A DNA stretch of 64,000 nucleotides. Source: Akebia trifoliata. Taxonomy: Eukaryota; Streptophyta; Magnoliopsida; Ranunculales; Lardizabalaceae. The notes beneath the pieces were generated by a model. The model saw only the letters and a program-made list of their open reading frames with translations, was not told the origin of the DNA and searched no databases. The stretch is taken from contig CM030714.1 in the NCBI GenBank assembly GCA_017979445.1, positions 14,689,892 to 14,753,891 on the forward strand. The letters run 5' to 3'. Below are positions 35,092 to 46,900 of the stretch, piece after piece. Position numbers and translations under genes: made by a program. The first letter of the stretch is position 1; every line of letters starts with the position of its first letter.

Positions 35092-35700
35092 TTAAACAGG
35101 TGACTCTGGATTTCTATTGAAGCTCAGATTCTTGAATTCGCAACATCTGGGCATTAAATCTTCTTCATGAGCATGGATAACTAAGGTAGGGTTGCATGCT
35201 TCGAGCTTATCTGAGTGTGCGTTATTTCTGACTTCACCTTTGGCTCCATTCCAAGATTTCAACTTCTCTTTAAGCTTCATAGTAAATCTGTACAAAGGGT
35301 AAGCACCAAGCCTCCCAAACAACTTCAATGAACTCTCTGTCTTCGGCCCAATGATTGAAAAACCTGAATGGTTTTTTTTACCCTCCTCAGTAGAAACAAT
35401 TCAAAGGCTATGATCTGATCTGAGAGCCCACTCAGTAAAAATAAAAAACAACCCTTCAGCCTCATTAAGCTCATCCACCCATTCCAGAAGGAATTAACAA
35501 GGATTCTATCTAGCTTGCACCAAATTATCCCTGAATCTTCTTCGTTCATTATTCCACGTCAACTTAACCCCAAAAGCTTTAATTAACATCCATGATCCAT
35601 CAAGCAGTTGGTGGCTAGACCATCTGAGAATTCTTTCGTAGTTATGGTTCTTAACACAATGAAGTTACCTACCAAAAACCCTCGATAAGTTTCGGCAATC
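35092..35700 (-). pseudogene. LINE endonuclease C-terminal part
   Basis: Visible are WCKLDRILVNSFWNGW and LSGLSDQIIAFELFL, corresponding to the apurinic-type endonuclease segment with the S-D-H motif, here SDQ. This is followed by a linker with YRFTMKLKEKLKSWN. Upstream, another frame gives a GNFIVLRTITTKEFSDG-type piece near 35620-35680. Frameshifts separate the parts. Confidence 0.75.
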
Positions 35701-36265
35701 TCTATCTCTCCCCCAAAGTCTTCTTCTCTCTACTCTTTTGTTTGTCCCTATATAAATATAATAGATCACTGACAGAAAGAAATCCTTTCTACCCTTAGAA
35801 TTAGAATTAGAATTAGAATTGACCAGAACATGGATTCTCTAATCTGATTTGCTGACAAAGAAAGAATGTTTACAACTTAAGGTTCCCATTCCCAGTACAC
35901 TCAAATTATCATCGGAATGAGATTTTTGCCTTCTAACTTTTGTTTCAATTAAACCACTCCTTAATTAGCTCCATGATCTTAGCCCTGGGGGTGACACAGG
36001 GATTTACTGTGATCCTCACATTTCTGACATGGAAGTGGTCACATAACCGTAGATGATTTTTACTCGTATCTTAATGAAAGACATCTATGACTATCACATC
36101 AATGCAGTGAGAATCACAGTGAAAAACAAAGTCCCCCAGGGATTTTCCTAAATTTTAGGAAGCCCACCAACCCAACAAGTAATAAGGCTCCAACCTCAAC
36201 ATATTTTCCTCCCTCCCTTTTATGACTATATTAAAGTCTCCCCATCATTGTCTTTTTCCTAATAG
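35701..36265. other. Intergenic stretch with short AGAATT repeat
   Basis: No gene is recognised. A short simple repeat (TTAGAA units) lies near 35797-35820. Confidence 0.5.
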
Positions 36266-36715
36266 AAAATTACTTAAAAGGACCTCAATGGAGGGACTTT
36301 TTTTTTCTAAATTATCTATAAGTTTTAGGCAGAATCTTAATAGTTCATATGGTAAGACTTTTCTTTTCTCAATAGTCAAATTTTAAAAATATCCAAACCA
36401 CCAATAATTCCTATTTTCTTCGCATAGTTAGGTTTTCCAACAACAAATTGCAATCATTTCCGACAATTTTTTTTATTGTGAATGAAGAATAGAGAATGTA
36501 CTCTTAATTTTGAATATTTAAATGTATTTTTTTTTCTTTTGAAAATTTATTTAAAAAATGAAGCATGGAGTTGAGATTCTACTTTTTTTTTTTATCATTT
36601 CCGACAATTTTTTTTGTTGTGAATGAAGAATAGAGAATGATGTACTCTTAGTTTTGAATATTTAAATGTATATTTTTTTCTTTTAAAAATTTATTTAAAA
36701 AATGAAGCATGGACC
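36266..36715 (+). repeat. Single arm of fold-back family H, with internal duplication
   Basis: AAAATTACTTAAAAGGACCT, then TAAGTTTTAGGCAGAATCTT and TAGTTAGGTTTTCCAACAAC match the left arm of the element at 23283-24410. A block with GAATGAAGAATAGAGAATG is duplicated (about 36448-36570 and 36597-36712). The opposite arm is absent. Confidence 0.65.
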
Positions 36716-37096
36716 TACAACTTTATCCTTTAAATTTCTATCAATTAACTACACTATTTTCATTTTTTACTTTTCTTTGTATCAATCAATTTCCTTAATT
36801 TTTTCGGTGATTTGATTTTGTATCTTTAGTTTCCATTTATGTTTTTTTAATATTCCATATAAAAAAATGATACTTTTATGATTTGTAGTAAGAGTAAGTT
36901 GTTGTGGGATTTTAGTTTAAAGAGACATTTTTATGATTAGGAGATTTAGAAAATAACAAACTCATCATTCAAAATTCATATTTTCCTCTATAGCGACATC
37001 AGAAGAAGACCGAGGGAATAAACACATAGTCTGGAGGGTTCTTTCTCAAATTAACTAATGTTCACGAATGTTTTATTAAGAAGAAACCAAAGAAAA

Positions 37097-37098
<2 letters not shown>

Positions 37099-37148
<50 letters not shown>
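37099..37148. repeat. (TA)n microsatellite
   Basis: About 24 uninterrupted TA units. Smaller TA runs are at 37943-37960 and 46668-46691. Confidence 0.95.
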
Positions 37149-37152
<4 letters not shown>

Positions 37153-37381
37153 TTAGGAATATTAATTCTGGATGCAGCATTTATTTTATATTGTATAATT
37201 GTTCACTCTTAAGCAGTATGATGCATGTAGTATAGATTATCTAATAAATTCTTCCCTAGAAAAAATTAACATAAAGAGATTATTAGATGTGTTACAACCC
37301 AAAAGAAACATGGGCTTAACTTTCTACATCAGGTACACCTAAGGGTTTTATGTGTATTGGATATCATTTGGCATTAGAGCC

Positions 37382-38130
37382 AGGGGTGCAGATGGTTTGA
37401 TTTGGTTTGGGTTGGGGGTAAAATTGGAATTGAATCGAATTTGATCAATTCTATAAATCCGAAATCAATACCTAACTGAACCAACCCAAACCAACCCTAG
37501 TTCGGTTTGGTTTGATTCGATTTGGATTGGATTGGGGGTAAAATTGAAATCGAACCATATTTAATCGGTTCTACAAATCTGAAATCGGAACCAAATCTAC
37601 TACCCTTAGAACTGAACCGAACCAACCCAAATCAATCTTAGTTCAACTTGGATCGATTCGATTCTTGGGTCTCCTAAACATAGATATCAAGGCATCAATT
37701 ATCAAATCTTACAACTAAAACCCACGACCATCAATGATTTCAATCAAAAGACACAACTTGAAAATATAATATTAATATCTCTTTAATTTCAGTTAATTAC
37801 TTAATGAGTAATTTTTCTAAAATTTAAACTCATTAGATGGTTAGGACCATGTCATTTAGACCACTAAGATTGATGACTAAATTTGTTTGAATACAGAAAG
37901 CAAACGGTGAGATCTTTTTTATTATATTTAATTTTATTTGTTATATATATATATATATATAATGAATTTGGTTTGGTTATCAGTTTGGTTCGGTCCTAGG
38001 ATTCGTTAAACCGAGAATTAAATTGAATCAATCGATTTTTCAAAATTGTAAATCAAAACTTAACCAATGTGCTAAAATACCAAACCAAACCAATACAATC
38101 CAAAATGCCTTGGCTCTGTTCGGTTTGCCT
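37382..38130. repeat. GGTTTGGTT-rich MITE-like repeats
   Basis: Two blocks (37390-37670 and 37965-38130) are full of GGTTTGGTTT and AACCAAACC motifs in both orientations, the composition of many plant hAT-type MITEs (compare 13907-14143). I could not fix their ends. At 38140-38165 a GAGTTCGAATCC B-box-like motif occurs without an A-box. Confidence 0.45.
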
Positions 38131-38663
38131 GATCCAATGTTTAGAGCCAGCGCCCTGAGTTCGAATCCAAGGAGCAATCAAGGGAAATCAGGTGGCAAAA
38201 GAAGGGTAGTAGGGTCCAATACATCAAACCTTTCATTAAATTCTCTTTTAATGTACAAAATTAGTGTCAAATGAAAATCCACAGCACCATATGGGAATCA
38301 AATATCACACAAATTAGTTATGTTCTCACAGAAGAGTTTAACTTACATGTGAAAATGAAAGACTAAACTACAACTAGATCACCTCGTAGGTATCCTCCCA
38401 CTCGAAGCCACAAGTAACAATATCCCTTGCAAGCTCATCTTTGCACGTCCACCCTGTCTGTTTGAAGTTAACCTGAATCACTGTTAGTAGTAATTTTGGG
38501 CGAGTAAATTTACCCCAAAATGACAAATTGAAGAAAGAGAGAGAGGATCAGCCTGCAACGGCAGTGTCAGGCCTAGGACTCGAATCCAAGAGCTGATGGA
38601 GCTTGGCACTGGAATTTGAGTTTTCATTGACCCCACTCTCCAATTGCGATTTTAGAGTAACAT

Positions 38664-40392
38664 TGAAAGCGCCCTGCGCGGATCCGCTTTTGATCCTTGA
38701 GGTTTAGGAGTCGCCACCTAGTTATTACGGTCTAGGAATCGATCAATGACTCTAAATAGATAAAAAACTAATCTAGAACAGAAAAAACTGAATTCGGGGA
38801 TCATGTTACGGGGTTGGAAGGTGTTAGGCACCAACCTCGCCCGGCTAAAGCCGATCTCTACTAACTTCCCAAATAAATTACATTGCTAAAAACCTAGATA
38901 ATAATAAATTAAAAAAAAATTATACCTTTCCGATAGCAAAGACTTTGTTCCCTCAGATTTGACAAAAATTACTCCTTGTACCGTACTCCCTTGCTTCGTT
39001 CTGTCTCCGGATTTGATTTCTGATCTCCGAGGCAAGATATCTCCTTTTTTCGATATCGATTCTTCAAGTTTGTTATGGGTTTTTGGGGTGTTTTTGGAGG
39101 GCTTTTAGATGTTCTTTAGGCTAAAATCGAAGGAGGGATGTTAGGTAAGGAGTTGGGACTCCAAAACTAAGGTTTATGGGAGGTTAGGGGGGCTTTTAGA
39201 CCTACTTCTCTTAGGGTTTATGACTTGATATGAAAATAGGGTGTGAGGACCCCTATTTATAGATTTTTTTAAGGGTTGATTTAGATAGAATTAGTGTTTA
39301 ATTAGAAGTTTTATGTAGAGTTGTATTTTAATTAGAATTATTTTAGGTAGAGTTGTATTTTAATTAGAATTATTTTAGGTAGAGTTATATTTTAGTTAGA
39401 ACTCTATTAAATAGAGTTATTATTTAATTAGAACTCTATTAGGGGTTTTGACTTTTGGTATTATTTGATTGACTTTAAGATTTTGACTTTAGTCTTAATT
39501 GATTGATTTTAATATCTTGACTTTAGTCTTACTTTATTGACTTTAATTTTGACTTTAGTCTTACTTAATCGACTTTAATAACTTGACTTTAGTCTTGCTT
39601 GGTTGACTTTAATTTTTTGGAGAACCCCCATCTATTATATTTTTAATTCTTTAGACCCCCAAATGGAAGGGTCCTTGAAGAAATATCTTAACAACCCTCA
39701 ACAATTTTGCCTGAGAGCCTAATTGATCGATTTTTTTGGTTCAAAATTTTAAATTAATTTTATTAATGTTTCACTTTAATTATTTAATTTTTTATTTATT
39801 AATTTCGAAATTTTTAATTATAAAAATTGTGAAATTACCGTTTTACCCCCGGAGAGGACTTTTCGCGTTTTAAGTCGGTTTTTGATGTTTTAAGATGTTT
39901 TAGAATCGATTTTTCGTGAGGAATTCGATGGGAATGTTGGTTTTTATCATTTATGAAATTTTTTGTATGAAATGGTCATGAACTTTATGAGGGGCATTTT
40001 CGTAATTTTGTCAAATTTTGTGAAAATTTACGAAATGATTTATTTGATTTCGATTTGTTGTTTTATGTGTTTGAGTGGATTTTCCTAAGCGTAACGTAGG
40101 CTCTAGGCTTGTTTGATGTTAGGGGTATTTTGGTAATTTGATTAATTTTTAGTGATTTTTATCGTGAAGTTTCTTTTTGTCTGAAAAATGATGATTTCTA
40201 TGTTTCTGGGATCATATTTTCCTAGCATAGCGTGGTTTCTACAGTTTTGTCAGTTCGAGATACCTCATCCAGATTTCTAAAACATATTTGATAACAAAAT
40301 AAAGCATTGGAATAAACATCCATCATTGGGAACCGTTGCGATCGGGTTGACGAGTTGATTAATTAGGCGAGTGCAAAAATGGGGTGTCTACA
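38664..40392 (-). repeat. 3' LTR of the 11.6-kb element
   Basis: 1,729 bp, near-identical by eye to the other LTR. It carries one extra copy of a ~33-bp unit (TTTTAATTAGAATTATTTTA region near 39300-39380) and shares the run of GACTTTAGTCTT repeats at about 39480-39610. Confidence 0.93.
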
Positions 40393-40762
40393 GATGCCCC
40401 TCTTTGGCAGAGGGTTGAAGCAAACTAGATAGCAAATCTATTTTGGTAGATAGTGCGATATCCGAATGCCAAAGCTAGTGACAGTTTATATTGTAGCCTG
40501 ATTTAGCAATTCGTCGGGGCGTTTGGATCTTTGAGGGTTAAACTCTTCCCGAATTAAAAGGTTGTCAAGTCCTCGAGCGAGAACTCTCACTGACGGCGTT
40601 AGATCCTTGAATTTTAAAGAATTTTTTCTGACTAAAAGAACAAATGTGCAAGTGTGTGCATTGTGTGAAAACTGAGTAAAATTTGAATAAAACAAAACTC
40701 GAGAAAATTTGAATGAGATTTGAAACGAATCTGAACAAAAGTTGAGAAAGAGTTGAGTGTTA

Positions 40763-41708
40763 TACTCTACCTACCCTAGGTGAAAGAGTAATGAACTTAT
40801 TTTTTTTGGGAAGTTCTACTCTACCTACTCGGAGTGAAAGAATAATGAACTAAATTTTTCTTTTTTTTTAAGAAGTCCTACTCTACCTGCCCAAGGTGAA
40901 AGAGTAATGAACTAATTTTTTTAATTTTTTTATGAAGTTCTACTCTACCTACTCGGAATGAAAGAGTAATGAACGAAGCTTTTTGGGAGTCCTACTCTAC
41001 CTGCCCAGGGTGAAAGAATAATGAACTAATTTTTTTTTGGGAAGTTCTACTCTACCTACTCGGAGTGAAAGAGTAATGAACTAAGCTTTTTGGGAGTCCT
41101 ACTCTACCTACCCAGGGTGAAAGAGTAATGAACTAATTTTTTTGGGAAGTTCTACTCGAAAGAGTAATGAACTAATTTTTTTGGGAAGTTCTACTCTACC
41201 TACTCGGAGTGAAAGAGTAATGAATTAAGTTTTTTGGGAGTCCTACTCTACCTGCCCAGGGTGAAAGAGTAATGAACTAAGTTTTTGGGAAGTTCTACTC
41301 TACCTACTCGGAGTGAAAGAGTAATGAACTAAGCTTTTTGGGAGTCCTACTCTACCTGCCCAGGGTGAAAGAGTAATGAACTAATTTTTTTGGGAAGTTC
41401 TACTCTACCTACTCGGAGTGAAAGAGTAATGAACTAAGCTTTTTGGGAATCCTACTCTACCTGCCCAGGGTGAAAGAGTAATGAACTAATTTTTTTGGGA
41501 AGTTTTACTCTACCTACTCGAAGTGAAAGCGTAATGAACTAAGCTTTTTGGGAATCCTACTCTACCTGCCCAGGGTGAAAGAGTAATGAACTAATTTTTT
41601 TGGGAAGTTCTACTCTACCTACTCGGAGTGAAAGAGTAATGAACTAAGCTTTTTGGGAATCCTACTCTACTTACCCAGGGTGAAAGAGTAATGAACTAAT
41701 TTTTGAGG
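40763..41708. repeat. Minisatellite: 18 units of ~52 bp inside the LTR element
   Basis: Each unit starts TACTCTACCT and contains GTGAAAGAGTAATGAACTAA. Two unit types alternate (CTACTCGGAGTG...TAAGCTTTTT and CTGCCCAGGGTG...TAATTTTTTT), giving a ~105-bp dimer. Unit starts are 40763, 40817, 40879, 40941, 40993, 41048, 41100, 41153 (deleted, ~39 bp), 41192, 41244, 41296, 41348, 41401, 41453, 41506, 41558, 41611 and 41663. Relative to the minus-strand element this is between integrase and 3' LTR. Confidence 0.97.
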
Positions 41709-42293
41709 GAAAAAACAGGGGATTAATCTTACATTTGATTTTTTTGTTTTAAATAAAAAGCTGAATTTTATGAAGGTCCGGTAACAATTTAACTATCTTT
41801 GAATCTTAGGAGTTTTCAAAATTACTATCAAGAGGGTAACCTTTAATTCAAAGTTAACCTTATCCTTTGGGGTTGGAATCGACCAGGTTTCAGAATCAAA
41901 ATGCCCCTAGTTTGACAGGGAACATTGCACTGGGGATAATTGAACATAATTTGAAAACGAATGCCCCTAGTGTAAGGGGGGAAACTGTACTCTTTAGAAA
42001 AAAGAAGTGCCTTTGTTATGAAAATTTGAAATCTTTGATTACCGCAAGCGCAATAAAGGTTTAACTTTTAATTTTGACTTTTTATATTGAAGATTTTGAG
42101 TCAGGCTAAAAGAAATTGGAACAAAATATTTCTTTCTGAAATTCATCATAGAATTTGTTCTTTCTCCCCGTCGGTTCGCTTAGGGACATGAAACTCTTCA
42201 GATCAATCATAGACTAGATACTTGTATCCACTGAATCTATATTTGGTTCAAACTGGGTATTGAAACTTGATCATTCGGACTTCTGATGTTTCG

Positions 42294-42580
42294 ACTCGGA
42301 CTGCCTTTTTAGCTTCTCAACTCAACGGAGATTTTCTTTTATTTTTTCGTTGCTCTAAGTTTTGCCTAGATTGCCTTTTTAGGTTTTCAATCTAACATGC
42401 TCTAGCTTTTGCCTAGATCACCTTTTTAGGTTTTCGATCTAGCGAACTTACAATTTTTTTCTCTTTTCTTTGCTCTGATTGTTGCCAAGGTCGTCCTTTC
42501 AGATTTTCAACCTTGCGAGCTTACCTTAATTTTTGCCTAAGCCGCCATTTTCAGATTTTCAACTTAGCAAGCTTTTTACT
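42294..42580. repeat. Second tandem array in the same element, ~5 units
   Basis: Units of roughly 47-73 bp carry GCCTAGATTGCCTTTTTAGG, TTTTCAATCTAACATGCT or variants (GCCTAGATCACC, GCCAAGGTCGTCC, GCCTAAGCCGCC). They are more diverged than the 52-bp array. Confidence 0.75.
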
Positions 42581-43109
42581 TTTTTTTTCATTCTAAACTT
42601 CTGGAGTTACTGTCTGATCAGTTTTACTACCTTCCTTAACTTTTTTGCACAGTACTTAGGAGGACTTTTATGGGTAGGCTTAAGACTAGGTATAAAAAGA
42701 GAGGAATCTTGAGGCTCAAAAATCCAAATGCTCCTTATGTGGCATTTTCTTTTAAATTATTTTCTTTTTTCCTTGAATGTTCTTCCCTATTCTGACAATA
42801 TTTCTTTTTCTTTTGAATTTTTTCTTTTCCATTTTGGGTGATATTTTTTTTTGTCAAGGAATATATTTTTTTTATTTTGATGTGGTTGGGCCTGAAGTAA
42901 CTTCTTAGGTTGCCTACATACCTAGAATTTTGGGATCAGACCAAGACGTAGTTCGAATTTTTTCCTCCCTTAGATTAGGTGATCGGGCTGAGAAAGAAAA
43001 AGGTATATATATTTTTATTTTTTTATTATTATTATTTTTTTAAAATGGTTACAAAGGGCTAAGAAAGGAGATATTGAACTGGGTAGCAGGAAAATTGACT
43101 CGACCAAAG

Positions 43110-43900
43110 ATGACCTCCTTAAATATAGTACTGCTTGATCTGGTCAAGGTTGACTGGTTCTAGTAGTTCAATTATATCATGATCTTGAAGTCTGACGGCT
43201 TTTCCAAGAATATTTTCTTTAATGATGAACGGACCTTCCCAATTAGGTTTGAACTTCCCTCTGGGGTTAAAGATAAAAGATAGGTGCTCGATTCTCTTTG
43301 AGTACCAAATCTCCGACTTGTAAGTGACGAGCCCTAACCTTCTTATCAAACGTGAGAGTAACTCTTCTTTAATAAGTTTTCACGTGGCATAGAATTCTAA
43401 GTTGTTTTCTTCAATCAAATTTAGTTCTTCGTATCCACAGACCCAATCTACCTCTGGCAACTGACTTTCCAACAAGACCTTGAGAGACAGGATTTCCATT
43501 TTAACTGGCAAGACTACTTCCATATCATATATTAGAGAGTAGAGAATAGCTCCAGTAGAAGATTGCATTGAAGTGTGATATGCCCCTAGTGTGAATGAAA
43601 GCTTCTCTGATTATTCCCGGTGCAATCGACATATTTTCACGATGATTATTTTGAGACTCTTATTAGCTATTTGCTTCAACCATTCCATTAATCTAAGGAC
43701 GGTGGGGAGATGATGTCGGATCTTGAACTTTGAACACAAAGTAATCCTTGACTTTGAAGTGTGACCCGTTATCAGATATCAATCTCAAAGGTACCCTGTA
43801 TTGACTTATGATAGCTGCAGTGAAGATAACATTGAAACGTTTTGTAACATCTTCTTTGATCTTGTTGGTGTTTTCATTTCATCGAGTGAGTATCTATTCC
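43110..43900 (-). pseudogene. gypsy integrase remnant
   Basis: On the minus strand the core part reads PLRLISDNGSHFKVKDYF, then a TAG stop (43693-43695) within the RPQxNGMVEA motif. The C-terminal part at 43568-43380 has ILYSLIYDMEVVLPVKMEI, and 43349-43119 has FIFNPRGKFKPNWEGPFII, the GPY/F-type end of Tat-lineage integrases. The frames are separated by shifts. Upstream of 43900 no reverse transcriptase was found. Confidence 0.87.
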
Positions 43901-46900
43901 ATGTCGGACAATACCCAAGCTTACACCTAACATATCCTCACCAGACCACATGAACAAGTCTTTTGAAATTTCTGAGTAAATTCATTATCCCTTCGTGTTC
44001 CTCTAGGGATAGGATGGTTTCTACTTGAATCTCTTTAGGAATTATTTTCTGTTCCGAGGTCAATGACCTTTGCTTTCTTGATTGAAAGTTGTTGAGTCCG
44101 ACCTTTATCTTCTTGTTCAGGAGAAAAATATATCCTTGAAACCAGATTATTAGTTAATTCGTTAATGCGTTCGAGGTATTCAAAAATTTTCTTTATCCAA
44201 TCAAATTCAGAAGGGGCGACAGACACCTCTATGACTCGACAAACTAACTCGACTCAATAGAAAAAAGAGTTGACTTAATCTAAAGAAAACATGACCTTGC
44301 TGGATTGATAAAAAAAATGGACTAAAGTTTACCCAAATGACTCATAAAAACTTAAGACAAGTAACAACAACGGGCTTGATTATGGACTGAGGACTCGAGA
44401 CATTGCTTATAACCGGCAAGACTGAAACACTATGATCTTCAGGGAATAACTGTGTAATTTTGAGAAATTCTGAGATCATTTCTGACTGTTGACTTGATAT
44501 TGACGTTTGTTCAAACTGACTGGATTTACAACCCTAGCTAGATGATGGACGATTGAGTTTAGGTACAATGATAACCCTGAAATCTAATCGAATGTGGATT
44601 TAATCAACTTTAGTGTTACCCCCTTAATAACATTTTAAATGAACCCTGAGATTTTATTGAATTCTGTGCACCAATCCATAAAACAATTCATCCGTTCAAT
44701 GATTATTCAGAAGGAAAATAATTATATTGCACTCTTGAAAATTATTGGAAAATAATGTTTTTATTATAAAAATTTTCACAATTCTGATTATTTTTTGCAA
44801 CATATTTTGGTAATTTTTCAAGGTCCATGCAAAAATAGATTTTTTGTAAAAAACATATTTCAAAAAATTTTCATGCAAAAATAGATCTTTTGTAAATCAT
44901 TTCCTTCATTTTCTTTTTTTTTTTGAAAAATATTTTTTCTTTGGAAAATATTTTTCATTTGGAAAACACTTTTCTTCTGAAAAACATTTTTTTTATTAAA
45001 ATGGATTAAAACCCGAATTAGAAAAGAGTTTGAATTCCATTTTGATTTAAATGGATCGGCCCATAATGATCGTTGGATCGAGATGGACTGGGTCACTATG
45101 AATCATTGCAAAAAATGGATTCTTTATTGGGTTGGTACACCCATTTTAATCAGGTAAAACAAAACCTTAATTATTGAGGACAACAAAATATTTTGATCTC
45201 ATACGTACATTTTGATCTCATCATTCATATACATTCATCTCATCATTCACATGCATTCTGATCTCATCATTCACATACATTCATCTTTCATAAGGCCTCA
45301 TTCAATGAATAACCCAGGAATACTTACGATAAGTTTGAGTCATGACCTACAGGGGAGGTTTCTAGACTCTAAGCTTACTATATGCAATGCATTTTTATCT
45401 AGCCACCCTTGCCCAAATACACCTATATACCTCTCGATACGTGGTGACTTGGTTTGATATACCGTATATGTGATAATCTAAAATCTCAACTCACTTCTCT
45501 GAAGCCAAAAGCAACCAGTTTGATCCCCAGTTGAGAGGTGGCGCACGATGCTGAGCAAGGACCTACTTAAATACCTCTCGTCTAGAATAGACGTAGTCTA
45601 TCCCCCTCGTAAAGTAGAGTATAGCGGGGCAGGATCTCGCTTAGGCACCGATTTTGACCAAGAAGTGCAATTGATATACTTAGATTATCTTTTACATACC
45701 TATGGGTACGAGTCAAGAGTTGTAGCTTTCATAAATGGTTTGGCATCCCACGAGGGGATCGACCACGTACTAGTACTACGTTGGCAATCGGGACATGTGA
45801 CTGTGTGGCTCACAATAGGTCAAAGGCTCAGTCGCTCCAGCCTGGATGCATCAATATACCTCTCAGAATCACCTGATCAGACGGTACTGATGTCCCAGTT
45901 TGATATACCCTAAGGTACATGATTGGAGTTGTGGTTTTTATGAATGACGTCACATCTCTAAAGAGACCGGGCCACGCACTAGTACCACGTTGGCTATATG
46001 GGACGTGTAAGTGGGTAAAATAGTAAACGTGCATGTGGTGTGTGTAAAGCAGGGTGGGGTGTGCCTGGGGCCTTTTCAAACAAATAGGCCCATAGGCTTG
46101 ATCAAAGCACAACATATATTCAAGTATCAATGACATCAAGTATCCAAAAATCAATAGATCATACCAATCAAATTATTAAAGATTGAATAAATGCATATGA
46201 CAAGAGCAAGCATTACACATTAAATTAATAGCATTAAACGACAAAGGAAGAACTGATCATGATCAAATATGCATATATCCTGGTAAATCAATCAATGAAT
46301 ATAACATGGAATAACTGATCCAATCCAATATTGAAACAAGTACACAATTTTTTTAATCCAAATTAAATGGATTTCTTTTTTATGGTCCAATCGAAAGTTA
46401 TTTTAGGTGACCTAAAATAATTCGAAACTTCAAAGAATATTAAATTGAGGGTAGAATGGTAATTGTGAAGCAGCGATGAATCTTTTTTTTTTTTTAACTA
46501 AAAAAAAAACACAATCCTAAAATAAACGTGACAAGTGAGTCACTATTGCCATACTACCTTTTACTAATGCCACACCAATCGCTAAGTAATTGCCCACAAT
46601 TGATGTTGCGTTAGAAAAAAAAATTGTGTGTCAATTGCAACCCTCAATCAAAGAAAATGAACATTTTATATATATATATATATATATATAAAACCTACTA
46701 CTAATCATAAAAAAAAACTAAAAACTAAGTTCTCTAAAAAAAATAGTAATCACTAAATAATTGCACACAATTGATGTAGCGTTAGAAGAAATTGGTGTGC
46801 CAATTGCAACCTTCAATCAACAAAGGTGTTCTCTTCTTCAGTAAGGAAACAATAGAGAGGTCTGTCATATATGTCCCTTACAAAAATTGACACATCAATT

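Larger units (their letters stand above)
26890..35700 (-). mobile_element. LINE (L1-type), split by a copia element
   Basis: Read on the minus strand: endonuclease C-terminal part (about 35700-35330), reverse transcriptase (34825-34473, continuing at 29221 to about 28100), zinc-binding zf-RVT region (about 27990-27760) and an RNase H domain (27487-27125). The order EN-RT-zinc-RNase H is that of plant L1 elements. A complete copia element occupies 29222-34472 in the middle of the reverse transcriptase. The 5' end is truncated and all parts are broken by stops. Confidence 0.88.

Noticed and set aside
38140..38600. Isolated B-box-like GTTCGAATCC and ACTCGAATCC motifs
   Set aside because: There is no A-box at the right distance, so neither a tRNA nor a SINE can be supported.
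45548..45913. 121-residue plus-strand open frame inside the large LTR element
   Set aside because: It has no recognisable domain, lies antisense to the element's genes, and overlaps a diverged direct repeat; the openness is likely chance.
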